Source: Antilocapra americana
Taxonomy: Eukaryota; Chordata; Mammalia; Artiodactyla; Antilocapridae
DNA length: 64,000 nt
Direction of reading: 5' to 3'
Assembly (NCBI GenBank): GCA_007570785.1
Contig: ML660203.1
Location: 5,017,276 to 5,081,275, forward strand
Made by a program: the position numbers and the translations under genes. How positions within the stretch are numbered: the first letter of the stretch is position 1; each line of letters begins with the position of its first letter. Of this stretch, positions 23,450 through 34,224 are shown piece after piece. The notes beneath the pieces were generated by a model. It saw only the letters and a list, made by a program, of their open reading frames with translations. It did not search any database and was not told the origin of the DNA.

Positions 23450-24380
23450 CAGCACTGCCCATAGAAATATAATGGAAGCCACATAAGTAATTTTACTGTA
23501 TTGTACTTTTTGATATTTTTAATTTACAATGCTGTGTACAACAAAGTGATTCAGTTATATATATATACATATATATTCATATTCTTTTCCATTATAGTTT
23601 ATTGCAAGGTATCAAATATAGTTCCCTAAGTTATACACTAGGACCTTGTTTGTCATCTATTTTATATGCAGTAGTTTTCATCTGCTAATTCCTACCTCCT
23701 AATTTATCCTTCCCTCACCCCCTTTCTCCTTTGTAACCATAAATTTGTTTTCTATGTCTTTGAGTCTGTTTCTGTTCAGTAAATAAGCTCATTTGTGTCA
23801 TATTTTAGATTCCACATATAAGTGATATCCTATGGTATTTGTCTTTCTCTGACTTACTTCATTTAGTATGATAATCTCTAGGTCCATCCATGTTGCTACA
23901 AACAGCATTATTTCATTTTTTATGCCTGAGTAATATTCCACCTTCTTAATCCATTCATCTGTCTATGGACATTTAAGTTCTTTCCATGTCTTGGCTATTG
24001 TAACACATGTGTAATTTTAAATGTTATAATAGCCCCACACAATATTGTAAAGAAAAAAGTCTTTCTTGAATTTGTTACAATAAAAAAATAATAAAAATAA
24101 ATAAATTAATTAAAAAAAGAAAAAGTGAAAATAGCAGATGAAGTTAATTTTAATAATATAGTTTATTTAGTTCACTAAATGCAAAATATTTGATATAATC
24201 ATACCAATATGCAATCAACATGAAAATTATTGATATATTTGACACTCTTTTTCTCATGTTAAGTCTTTGAAATCCAGCGTGCATTTTACTCTTAAAGCAT
24301 GTTTCAGTTCAGACTAGTGATACTTCCAGTGTCTCCTAGCCACATGTGACCATAAATTCTCATTCTGAATGGCACAGAGT
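23450..24380 (+). mobile_element. hAT-type MER element split by an L1
   Basis: Left end agcagcactgcccatagaaa and right end gccacatgtgaccataaatt ... gaatggcacagagttctag. The internal blocks cagatgaagttaattttaat and aagtctttgaaatccagcgt match an old nonautonomous DNA transposon. A fragment of the same family is at 55.8 kb. The L1 at 23,496-24,003 interrupts it. The exact family name is not certain. Confidence 0.65.
23496..24003 (-). mobile_element. L1 3' end (cetartiodactyl type), antisense, nested
   Basis: Antisense L1 3' UTR blocks include acaacaaagtgattcagtta, gtttattgcaaggtatcaaa, tctgacttacttcatttagt, ggtccatccatgttgctaca and tgcctgagtaatattccac. A 16-bp TSD with two mismatches lies at 23,480-23,495 and 24,004-24,019 in the host hAT sequence. 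A (TA)n stretch is at 23,555-23,575. Confidence 0.88.
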
Positions 24381-25684
24381 TCTAGAAGGATCTATCCAAT
24401 GTGATGCATGTCTTCCTGTCTTCTTCTTTCTCCTCTTCTTCCACCTTATTGCCTCGTGAGTCATCAGTGTGATAGATCTTCTGGTTATTCTCATTCATCT
24501 GTTTACAAAGATAACATATTTTCACTTTGGTACATGCATTCTGTTCCTGGAATCCTCATTGAGAATTAGCCATAATGTATACTAAGCCTATATTTTTCAT
24601 TTCCCAAATGTGAGCTCAGAATCTGTCAAGTTCAAGTGAAATAAAAGGGAAAAAGTGAATTTTTGAATTGAAGCAAATTTTGAAACTTTAGAAAATGTAA
24701 ATTTTTATAGTGTCTTTGACATTTACAGAATAGAAGTTTAATCTGCCGCATGAGTTCTCCCAAAGCTTTGGCTACGGACAGCCTAAAACTTTAGCCTAGT
24801 TGGACTTTCACTTGATGAGCTACATTCCCAGACATCATTCACAAAACTAGTAGCATTGTGCCCACTGGCCCAGCAGGCCAAAGCACTAATCTATCGACAA
24901 GGAGCAGGTTCTTAGACACCCAGAAATTGAGCAACAGAAAGAAGCTTAATTTCCTCCCCTTCGTGAAGCTGATGAACACATTTAATTCAAGAAATAGATT
25001 ATTTTGAGTCTTATTTTATTTGCAACATTCTTGTGACCACTGTATAAGTGTAATTAAGCCACAGACAATAAAAATTATCAGGTGAAAGCTCAGATTAATA
25101 AGAGTAGTGTTCAGTCATTAGCAATAATGAGAAATATCTGTGGTATTAATAGGTGATGATGTCCATGATGTTACCAGAGAAGCAAATTATAGGTCACTGT
25201 GTATTGCATGGTCCTTGGCATAAAGTATGTTTGAAGATGTAGCTCACTTATACAGACATGGTTACATCTGTAAAGCCAGGGAGATGAGGCTCCACAAATT
25301 GTCTAAAGTGGCACTAGGGAGGGTGAAATTAAATGAGCAGGTGGACACATTTATTTCTGTGTAAATTTCAATAGTATGGCTAGTCAGTTATTTCTTTTTG
25401 GTGTGATTTTTAGAATTATTAATATTATCAATCACCATTGGGAGTAAAGGTAAAGTACAGTGCTAATAGGATGAGAGTAAGTCAATTGCATTCTTTAAAA
25501 AAAACTCAAAAAATAAAAATAAAAAAACTCAAGTGACAGACTCTCTGGTACTGAAACATCTACCCATTTTCCCTGACCTTGCCTTGCTCTTGACCCATCT
25601 GATGCTGACCTCAAGCCCTGACTAATTCAGCTACTATAAACCAGGTGATAATTAACATCCACTGGTTATTCAGTATGGTCTTCA
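24381..25684. other. Repeat-poor AT-rich block
   Basis: No repeat recognised apart from an A-rich tract at 25,497-25,530. ATTA/TAAT cores are frequent at 25,080-25,160. No coding evidence. Confidence 0.35.
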
Positions 25685-25840
25685 CTTGTCTTCCCTGAAC
25701 TGGCTTAATAGTCTCATGGAGTCTGTATTACAGTTTCCATCTACAGATGAACAAACCAAGAGAGAGAAAGATTGAGTCATGTCACCAAGGTCACAAGAGT
25801 TGGCCAGCACTAGAAGCGCAGTGTGGTTTGGCCCTTCACT
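25685..25840 (+). mobile_element. MIR SINE fragment
   Basis: The core tacagatgaacaaaccaag, ttgagtcatgtcaccaaggt, and cacaagagttggccagcac fits MIR, diverged. Confidence 0.55.
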
Positions 25841-26685
25841 GAGGGCACCGCTCTTTACTCTGGTATTTTCACACCATCCAAGGGCCTGTGAGCAGCCCAC
25901 CCCTGGGATGTTGAATCTTCCACATTTAAACCATTTGAATTAGGGAAGATGTGCATTTCATTTGAAGGAAAAAATATCTCCGTTCAAGCTCGCTCGAGGA
26001 TGGGTGGTCGCCAGAATCAACAGCATCCTAAAATTGCCTAAAATTGCCCGTTAAACCAGGTGTCAGCTTGTTGAAATGCAAGCCAGGAAGAATGGGGCAC
26101 CAAGGGAGAGTGGGTGTGGGTGTTTTCAGCACATTGTCATGGTTCTAATGACTGCAAGTTTTGTTTTAAAGAGGATTTGAGCTGCAAAAGGTGTCACCAC
26201 CAACAGGCTGCAGTTTTAATGATTTAGCTCTAATTGCAAAAATGAACCTTATGTTTGTGAGAAGTGTGGATTACATAAACAAATTGAGGGAATTATTTTG
26301 AGCACTGCTTTTGTCTAACAATTGGTGGGGTTTCTGTTTAGGAACTGCTTATTTAGCATTGACTTTGATTAAAACTTTTAAATTAGTATTACCACCCCAA
26401 AGGGCTTCAAGTCACAAACAAACACCACCAAAGGCAGTGACTGATGATAAAACATTATTAATGTCTTCTTTCTGTCCCTTACTAATTTCATAATATCTTC
26501 ACAAGCATCACCAGCCAACATGTATCACCCTGAATGAGCCTGGGTGTCACACATTTTTACCACACTCTGACACATATATGTTTTGAAACTTAAAAATGTA
26601 TGCAGTGAGAAGAGAAGAAAGATAAATAAATGGAAGACGGGATTTTTTAGAGCAGTGAAAATACTCAGTATGATATTAATATGTT
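25841..26685. other. Repeat-free block with dense transcription-factor-like motifs
   Basis: No transposon recognised. Visible are a POU/C/EBP-like ctctaattgcaaaaatg (26,229-26,245), tttaatgatttagc, two T-box/E-box-like aggtgtca cores (26,059-26,066 and 26,190-26,197), acaattgg and ttaaattag. A tandem 10-mer cctaaaattg lies at about 26,027-26,047. The composition resembles conserved noncoding elements. An enhancer role is inference. Confidence 0.35.
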
Positions 26686-26742
26686 GGATATATGTCATTT
26701 TCAGTTGTACAGACCCATGGAAAGTACAACACTGAGAGTAAA

Positions 26743-27066
26743 GTGAAAAGAAAGTGAAAGTCACTCAGTCGACACTTTGTGACCCCATGGACTATACAGT
26801 CAGTGGAATTCTCCAGGCCAAAATACTGGAGTGGGTAGCCTTTCCCTTCGCCAGGGGAACTTCCCAACCCAGGGATCAGAACCCAGGTCTCCCGCATTGC
26901 AGGCAGATTCTTTACCAGCTGAGCCACAAGGGAAGCCCAAGAATACTGGAGTGGGTAGCCTATTCCTTCTCCAGTGGATCTTCCTGACCCAGGAATTGAA
27001 TCGGGGCCTCCTGCATTGCAGGCAGATTCTTTACCAACTGAGCTACCAGGGAAGCCCTTATACATT
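26743..27066 (-). mobile_element. Dimeric Bov-tA SINE, antisense, with TSD
   Basis: A first full monomer runs from gtgaaaagaaagtgaaag to cacaagggaagccc. A second partial monomer (caagaatactggagtgggta to accagggaagccc) follows without a gap. An 8-bp TSD agagtaaa at 26,735-26,742 and 27,067-27,074 surrounds both units, so they moved as one dimer. This fused arrangement is common in bovine DNA. Confidence 0.92.
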
Positions 27067-27121
27067 AGAGTAAACCCTAATGTAAACAATGAACTTTGGG
27101 TAATTGTGATGTGTCAGTGTA

Positions 27122-27209
27122 TTGGTTGGCCAAAAAGTTAATTCATTGAGTTTTTTTGGTTTTTTTTCTTACCATAAGATGTAATGAAACGAACTTTTTG
27201 GCCAACCCA
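27122..27209. mobile_element. Mariner MITE (88 bp)
   Basis: The terminal inverted repeats are nearly perfect: left ttggttggccaaaaagtt and right aactttttggccaaccca. TA dinucleotides at 27,120-27,121 and 27,210-27,211 form the mariner target duplication. It carries no transposase, so it must have been mobilised in trans. The empty-site sequence gtgta|ggtcc fits the host L1. Confidence 0.93.
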
Positions 27210-27385
27210 TAGGTCCATCTGTGGTTAAAAACATTATATATATATACACCACTCTGGTGAGTGATGTTAATAAACAGGGGAAGCTATGCATATGTGGGGG
27301 TAGGGGGGCTATATGCACCTTCTCTTAATTTTGTTATAAAGCTAAAACTTCTCTAAAAATATCAAGTCTTTAAAAAAAAAATATG

Positions 27386-27775
27386 TAGCTAACAATTTTA
27401 AAAGACTGCCCTCAAGTATTTTCTCTTAATTGTAAGATTCAGTACTTGGTAAGAGTAAAGTCAAGCTGGCCACTTCAATGTCATCACCTCCCCGGTCCCA
27501 TCACAGCACCCTTCCCCCTACTACAGATTAATTATAGGCCAAATGTAACCCCCAGGCTTGGAAAACTCACTGTTGGCATAGTTGTTATGGATAATGGATG
27601 GTTTGTGAGCAAGTTTCTTTGTACAAATCACTTCACTTTAAGCATCATGGTCTGCCTACAAGTACTCCAAACCCCTAACTGTTTCTTGATTAGTCTAAGA
27701 CACTTCGGTTTCACTGCTGCTTCCTTAATGTGTTTGAACAGAACATCTGGTGGCATCTAAAATGTACCAGTTCTA
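27386..27775. other. No recognised repeat or gene
   Basis: Unique-looking sequence; short frames only. Confidence 0.4.
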
Positions 27776-27930
27776 TGATTTCTGTTAAGCATGTCACTTT
27801 TCTCTCCATGTCTTTCTTTTTTTCATCTGTGAAATGGGGATGATAATTCATATTCTGTAGAATTTCTGTTATAATTACTGGGGGTGACAGATATAGTGTG
27901 TGTTTAGCACAGATCATAAATGGTTTCTTT
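27776..27930 (-). mobile_element. MIR SINE, antisense
   Basis: The stretch ttcatctgtgaaatggggat, gataattcatattctgta, and gtgtttagcacagatcataa matches the antisense MIR core and 5' part. Confidence 0.72.
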
Positions 27931-28090
27931 ATTCTACTAAAATATGCTTTAGAAAGATAGAAATTGATTCAAGAAAGAAGATATAGAGTATAAAAAGCAG
28001 TGTTAAGAAATAAATTGGTAAACAGCATAAATCTTTTAAACTTTGCTATAAAATTTAATAATTGTAATAATAGTGCCTTATTTAGAGGGT

Positions 28091-28300
28091 AGGGTTTCCC
28101 AGGTGGTGCTAGTGGTAAAGAATCCGTCTGCCAATGCAGAAGACACAAGAGACGGGGGTTCAATTCCCTGGAGGAGGGCATGGCAACCCATTCCAGTATT
28201 CTTTCCTGGAGAATCCCCATGGACAGAGGAGCCTGGCAGGCTATAGTCCATGGGGTCGCAAAGAGCTAGACAGGACTGAGATACTACACAGAGCATAGCA
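28091..28300 (+). mobile_element. Bov-tA SINE
   Basis: Sense copy from agggtttcccaggtggtgc to gctagacaggactgagata. It has the extra gacacaagagac block of the subfamily; the ccctgggtcaggaagat part is deleted after 'ttcaatt'. Confidence 0.92.
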
Positions 28301-29005
28301 GGCACACACAGTGTGTGTAGTAAATCTTAGAAATACGACTAAATGATCAGGAAGGGTAAACAATTGCAGAATAATAGTTGCCTTTGGTTTTGAGAGGGCA
28401 TTGATGAAAGGAAACATAAATTTAAAGGAATAAAAAACTAGGAAGAATTCTATCATCCAGATATATTAACATGTGGAATTAGAGTATATCCACTATTTCT
28501 TTGTTGATAATTTCAAGTTGATAAATATGAAACCCAGCATTCCCATGAGACAGAATTTTAACCCTGCCTGTGAGCTAAGTTCAGACCCACTCAGACATGT
28601 CTGATGAGCTGCTTGGAACTCCCCTTTGGCTGACTATAAACACTCTGCTTGAAGGTAATAATTGCCAACAGAGAAAACTCTTAAAGGAGAATTGCCACTT
28701 TTCCTAAGGACTTCCAAGGAATCAAAACCCTTCAGAAGTCTCAGGGATTAAATCTCAAGATCCAAGAGTACGAGGCTCCATGCCTTGCTATTTCTCGAAT
28801 CACAGCCCTCTTCCACTGAGGTTCCATTGTTGATTGGGTCCAGAGGGTTATCCTATTATTTCTTTTATGCTGAAAATATTTGCGTTTTTCTCCTCCACTA
28901 TTGTTTCTGAAAATCTGTTTCCCAATGTTGCAATCTTGTGACTCTTGACTCTCTCTTGAAGACCTCATGTCACATCTCTGATAGCTGCAACTATAGGTGT
29001 GTTTG
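28301..29005. other. No recognised repeat or gene
   Basis: Unique-looking sequence; nothing recognised. Confidence 0.4.
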
Positions 29006-29212
29006 GGGCTTCCCAAGTGGCTCAGTGGTAAAGAATCCAGACTGCCAATGCATGGGATGTGGATTTGGTCCCTAGGTTGGGAGACCCTGGAGGAGGAAAT
29101 GGCAACCCACTCTAGTACTCTTGCTTGGAAAATCCTATGGACAGAGGAGCCTGGCAGGTTACAGTTCATAGGGTCACAGAGGGTTGGATACAACTGAGGG
29201 ACTAAGCATGAT
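29006..29212 (+). mobile_element. Bov-tA SINE
   Basis: Sense copy from gggcttcccaagtggctc to acaactgagggactaagc. A weak direct repeat (ataggtgtgttt at 28,993-29,004 versus ataggtatttt just after the element) may be its TSD. Confidence 0.92.
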
Positions 29213-29499
29213 AGGTATTTTAGCTTTAGTTAATGTGACCTCTTCCCTCTGTGATGTCCCACAAAATGCTTCTCTAGGATTGCAAGAGTTAGTCACAAAT
29301 TCAAATGCTTTTAGGCAGTCAGAATAACTAAGTGCAAAAGGGGTAGGAGGTGGACATCTGGTTGTTCATCTTAAGCTAAGTTTTATCACTGTGAAATTAT
29401 GGCATCAAATAAACAGAAGTAAGGCAGGGGGGTCACAGGGGACACTGACTGTCAAGATGACTGAGACTTCCCAAGAGACTACATCTAATCAACCTCTTT

Positions 29500-29830
29500 C
29501 AGTTCTCTTGGGCATAGTCCTGAGGTAGAATCTTTGAATCATGCAGTAAATCCATGCTAATTATTTTGTGGAGCTGCAAGACTGTTCTTCAAAGCAGCTG
29601 CCTCATTTTACATTCCCACCCGCAGCCTATAAGTGATCCAATTTCTCTATAGTTTCACCAACACTTGTTATTGAGTGTCTTTTTTATTAGAGCCAACTTA
29701 ATGGGTATGAGGTAGTATCTCAGTGTAGTTTTGATTGGCATTTCCCTGATGACTAATGATGTTGGCTTTTTTTCCATGTGATAATGGCTCATGTATTTTT
29801 TAATATTGGATATGGATAGTTTCCACCAAA
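29500..29830 (-). mobile_element. Old L1 3' region, antisense
   Basis: Collinear antisense L1 motifs include gactgttcttcaaagcagct, tttacattcccacccgcag, tttcaccaacacttgttat, atgaggtagtatctcagtgt, and ttgatttggcatttccctgatg-like sequence. Diverged. Confidence 0.75.
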
Positions 29831-30504
29831 AGGAATAGTTCCCTCTTCTGGGGGCCCCATGCGTCTGCCCAGGGGTATGATACTCATCCAGGCTTTGAAA
29901 CTCACTAGTTACTCATCTCCACTCTTCCAGGCTGGAGAGAACAGATTCCCAAGAAAGAAGCAGAAAGCTAGAGATTAATGCCTCTGTCTCTCTTTTCTCC
30001 CTTTCCTGACAAGGGCAGCTGGGTCTCTCCTAGAACAAATTCTCTCAGAAAAATTCTCCACCAGACCATCAATGCAAGGGGAATACATGAAAAGATTGTT
30101 GTTAAGAGTTTGGGCCAACTACCCAGAGCTTCCTGTGCCAGGTAAGCATGAATAGGGGGCGAAGTCATCCATTACAAACCCCTCACCCATGACTGCCTGA
30201 GTGGTATTTCTCAGGCTCTAACCATGAAACCTGTTTCCTCTCTCCCCTTCGAAGCTTAGCCCAGAGAGGCCTGATAATATCACTCAGCAAATGGAAAATA
30301 TTTATTTTATGCTTATTCTAAGAAATGTGATCCATCAAAAATGAGCTGACAAGTCCTTTCATTTCCAAGGACAGTGTCCACACATTCCAGGCTTCCTCTG
30401 GACCTAGAATCAGGCAAATATGAGCCAGAGGCCAGTGAGGGCCATACAGATAATTTCCTGAGTGATACTGTAGCATGAACTTTGGGAAACCATCTACGGA
30501 CTCA
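29831..30504. other. Unique block with a candidate exon
   Basis: No repeat recognised. A segment at 30,019-30,141 is bounded by a strong-looking 3' splice site (pyrimidine tract then aagggcag) and a 5' splice site (ccag|gtaagca). It is 123 bp and open in two frames on the + strand. Neither translation matches a protein I know. Coding status is unproven. Confidence 0.25.
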
Positions 30505-30710
30505 GACACTCGGGTTTCAGCCCAGCCGTCTTACCCACTAGCTGTGAAAACTGGACAAGTTGCTTTGCCATCTCAATGCCATTTCTCCATGATAAAACAT
30601 CCATAGAAATATTCCCTTCTTCATAGGATTGTTTTGAGAATTGAATAAGGCAATAACTGCCTGGTTCTTAGCAAAGGACAGGAAACATCAATAAAGAAAA
30701 ATTAGGTATT
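30505..30710 (-). mobile_element. MIR SINE, antisense
   Basis: Order: gtcttacccactagctgtga, actggacaagttgctttgcc, atctcaatgccatttctcca, ttcataggattgttttgaga, then atcaataaag. Confidence 0.72.
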
Positions 30711-31260
30711 CATATGGTTTGTCAACTCTGGAAGGGAAGGTCATTGCATTTCTCATATCTGGTAGGTTTTGTCAAACTCTTGAGCTCTCATTAAAGTTGA
30801 AACATAGGCAATTAATATAGTTTGTTTTGATCAAATTGCACAGCTCATGAGCTAACAAATTCATACTCAGTAACCTGAAGGCATTGGTAAAATCTACATT
30901 TGATTCCCAAGGATGCAACACAACAACTATGGGATTAGGGAGATGGATCTCTGTAGTCCTAAAATCAACTCTGAAAGGGATTTAGAATCTGTAAGTCCCA
31001 AATTCAATAAGCAGCCCACAGTCCATGTGACTTTGGTCTGCATTGTGGCTAGCTCTAAGTGGGGCTACTTTTGTTGCATATCTCCTGTGTTAGGTCACAA
31101 CCAGAATAAAAATGAAGACAAAGTTGCAGGCACCCCATCTGTTTCCATCTGGATAGTGAAACCAAGTTTTCATAGTATCAGGAAACCATGCTAAAAATGA
31201 AGCCAGGTGTAGCAAAATGCAATTTGTTTGGAAACAGAAAATACAAAGAAATAATATAAC
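30711..31260. other. No recognised repeat or gene
   Basis: Unique-looking sequence. A 93-codon frame on + has no recognisable feature. Confidence 0.4.
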
Positions 31261-31261
31261 T

Positions 31262-31992
31262 AATCTCACTCTATTAGTTTCCTTTTTTCTTCTGTGACAG
31301 ATTACCACAAATTTAGTGGCTTAAAACAATGAAAATCTACATCTTAGAATTCTGGAGATTCAGTTCAGTTCAGTTGCACAGCAGTGTCTGACTCTTTGCA
31401 ACCCCATGGACTGTAGCACGCCAGGCCTCCCTGTCCATCACCAACTCCTGGAGCTTGCTCAAACTTGTGTTAATTGAGTTGGTGATGCCATCCAACCATC
31501 TCATCCTCTGTTGTCCCCCTTCTCCTCCCACCTTCAATCTTTCCCAGCATCAAGTTCTTTTCAAATGAGTCAGTTCCTTGCATCAGGTATTGGAAGCTGT
31601 AAATGGGTCTTACAGGCTAAGAGCAAAGTACTGACAGAAATGAACTCCTCTGAAGCTTCTAGGGAGAATCAGTTCCTTGTCTTTTCCAGCTTTCAGAGAC
31701 TGCCTGAGTTTTTTGATTCCAGGTCTCCTCCCAGCAATCTCCATCACTGTAACTTCTGCTTTTGTTATCGCATCTCCTTCTCTGATTCTGACCCTTCTGC
31801 CTTTCCCTCGGGTGGACCCTTGTGATTACATTGGGTCACTCAGATAATCTAAGATACCCTTCCATCTCAAGTTTTTTTTTGACATAATCACATCTGCAAA
31901 ATCCTTCTGGTCATGTAAGGTAACACATTCACAGACCTTGGGGATTAGGATGGGGACATTTTTGTAGCACCATTATTCTGCTTGCCATTCTT
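31262..31992 (-). mobile_element. MLT1-type (ERVL-MaLR) LTR, antisense, split by BovB
   Basis: Left part: acagattaccacaaatttag, tggcttaaaacaatg, agaattctggaga. After the BovB it resumes at ggaagctgtaaatgggtctt and runs to gtggacccttgtgattacat, catctgcaaaatccttctgg, and attattctgcttgccattc. It is a near-complete solo LTR relic without retroviral genes. Confidence 0.82.
31361..31587 (-). mobile_element. BovB LINE 3' end, antisense, inside the LTR
   Basis: Starts with tandem cagtt units (cagttcagttcagttg), contains actgtagcacgccaggcctc, and ends tccttgcatcagg. It interrupts the MLT1-type LTR collinearly. Confidence 0.93.
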
Positions 31993-32289
31993 CCCTCCTT
32001 GAAGGACTATTATGTGAAAGAAGGATACAGGCAGAACTAATACCAATGGGTAGAAGAGGCAAGGGGGGAGATTTTGACTCAAAACAGAAGAATCTCAATA
32101 ATGGTAAGGGTGAGTTAAGATAGTAGGAGCTTTTGTGGGGGCTGTGGGCTCTTTCTCACTGAGATTGGGCCCCTCTTCTACACATTTACCCACTCAACCC
32201 ATGCTGGGCAGTTGGATCACCTGGTCTCTTAAGTCTTTTAAATTCTATGTGCTTAGTTCTTTGTGAGTGCCTCAACATGTGTTGAGGAT
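31993..32289. other. No recognised repeat or gene
   Basis: Short unique stretch between two LTR relics. Confidence 0.4.
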
Positions 32290-32680
32290 TTGGAAGATGT
32301 ATCAGTCAGGATAGGCTAGGCTATGCTGGGTAACAAATAGCTCCAAGAATCTCCATGGCTTGAATCAACATATTCATTGTGGCACTGCAGAGGGGGCCTC
32401 TAATCTTTGTAGACCCCAGGGACTATGGATCAACCACCATCTCAAGTGCAGTTAGCCACTCTGTCAAGGGGGAAGAGAGCTCTGGAGCATCTGTCTGTAA
32501 AGAACAACACTCTGGCCCAAAAGTGCATGCAGCACTTATAGCAACAATGCCTCAGTCAGAAGTGGTTGCATGGCTCAAACTACCCCAAAGGAAGACAAGG
32601 ACATTCAGTTTGTAAGGCAAAGAGCCAGATATAATTGGTGAACAGAAGCAATGACCACAACAGTAAACAAGCCCTTTTCT
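32290..32680 (-). mobile_element. MaLR-type LTR, antisense, second relic
   Basis: Starts tatcagtcaggataggctag, tatgctgggtaacaaatag, ctccatggcttgaatcaaca, and later gggaagagagctctggagca and actctggcccaaaagtgcat. The pattern is shared with the relic at 6.7 kb. Moderately confident of the superfamily only. Confidence 0.6.
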
Positions 32681-32939
32681 CCCTTCCCATCTTTTCACGA
32701 GGTTTAGCCATAAACTGGATTCCTTTTAACCTCTAACAGGTTCCTTAAAAGGGTTACTCTCTGTCTGAAAGTTGCTCAGTCACGCCCGAATCCTTGCAAC
32801 TCCATGTCTGTCTATTAGTTCTGGTTTCACTGATGAGACAGGATTGTCTTATGCATGCTCTTCATTTATTCTGACTCTGTGGTTAGGATTTTATTTCTAA
32901 AAGATTAATAAAGAATGATAATGATATAACAATGAATGC

Positions 32940-33060
32940 TTTTCAAAAATTCATGATGTGCTGAACATTGTTCTAAGAATTTTCCATTTCTATTTTCTTA
33001 GATACTAGGTAGGGGTTATAAACAAATCATGCTTCTCATTTTAAGCATACTTCTATCATC
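32940..33060 (+). mobile_element. Possible MIR fragment
   Basis: The stretch catgatgtgctgaacattgt, tctaagaattttccatttct resembles the MIR 5' part; the remainder is too decayed to be sure. Confidence 0.4.
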
Positions 33061-33189
33061 AGATTCATGCAAAGACTGCTCTGCTTTATTCACGTGTCAC
33101 TATTCTTCATTTTAGCAGTCATAATTAATGCCTTTATGTGAATATTTTAATCTTGTGTCTATCTTTGCAAAATGTATAATGTTATTGTT

Positions 33190-33398
33190 GTTGTTTTAAT
33201 CACTAGGGTCATGTTCAACTCTTTGCAACCCCATGGACTGTAGCCCACCAGGCTCCTCTGTCCATGAGTTCCTCCAGGCAAGAATTCTAGAGTAGGTTGC
33301 CATTCAGGGGATCTTCCTGACCCAGGAATCGAACCTTCATCTCCTGTATCTCCTACAATGGCTGGTATATTCTTTACCACTGAGCTACCTGGGAAGTC
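33190..33398 (-). mobile_element. Bov-tA SINE (antisense) with perfect 15-bp TSD
   Basis: The element runs from gttgttttaatcactagggt to ctacctgggaagtc. A perfect 15-bp TSD, tataatgttattgtt, lies at 33,175-33,189 and 33,399-33,413, giving exact boundaries. Confidence 0.96.
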
Positions 33399-33643
33399 TA
33401 TAATGTTATTGTTATGCTGTGCTTTTCACAGTTCAGCACTGTGAACTTTGTTCTTACTTTCATACACACAACATTCATTTTTATAAGATATTTTCATGTG
33501 TAGGTGTATGCTCACACAGTCTATGGCTTATAAGAGCTGCATAGTATTTCATAGTATATGTCCACTATATTTTACTTAACTTTTCCCTCAGCAATGGGAC
33601 TTCCAGTTTGCTTGGAATAATAGTCCCCTGATACTTTAATCTG

Positions 33644-33825
33644 AAGGCTGGAAAACCTTGTCTATAAAGATCCAGATAATAAATATTTTTGGCTTTGTGG
33701 GTCTGAAGGTCTTAGTTGCAAATATTCAGCTTTGCTACTCTAGCATCAAAGCAGCCATAGATGGTACATAAGTAAATGGCTGTGGCCAAATTTGGTCCAA
33801 GGACTGTAGTTTAAAAAGCCATGCT
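33644..33825 (+). mobile_element. hAT-type nonautonomous MER element
   Basis: Reads ggctggaaaaccttgtctat, agatccagataataaatatt, ttggctttgtgggtctgaag, catcaaagcagccatagatg, ggccaaatttggtccaagga. This is the order of a widespread mammalian hAT MER element. The family name was not resolved from memory. Confidence 0.75.
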
Positions 33826-34224
33826 ACTAACAAGGCTGTGATGAAGATGTTTTATATGTCTTCTTGTGTATTGTGCCACATTTTCTCTCAAATATACTGT
33901 AAAAACAAGAGGGAGATTTCAGCCTCCTGGAGTAAACACCGTCAGACTAGGAATTTCTGAGGTTTTATTCTAAACAGCTGCGTCAGTCTATTCTTCAGAC
34001 AATAGTTTATAGGAACAAAAGGTGTTTACCACATCCCTCCCAACATGACCCAATATGTTAATTTTTATCAATATGATGGGGTAAGGTAATATATCATTAC
34101 TTTTTCACTCATATTTCTCCTTTTAGTCATGACTTTCAATGAATCTTCAAGTTGCAAAATTTCAAAGATATGAACATGTGTGCTAGCCCCTATACATCAG
34201 CTGGTGCACTGTACTGCTATACAT

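Larger units (their letters stand above)
26686..27385 (+). mobile_element. Old L1 3' UTR (L1MA/MB-like) hosting two insertions
   Basis: Consensus-like pieces are acccatggaaagtacaacac | taaaccctaatgtaaacaat | gaactttgggtaattgtgat | accactctggtgagtgatg | aggggaagctatgcatatg, then a 3' end in an A tract at 27,371-27,381. Joined across the SINE and the mariner it is collinear with the old L1 3' UTR. Confidence 0.82.

Noticed and set aside
26743..27066. Apparent tandem repeat or small array of about 190-bp and 120-bp units
   Set aside because: It is a dimeric SINE within one TSD; the units are not separated by spacers, so it is not CRISPR-like or satellite DNA.
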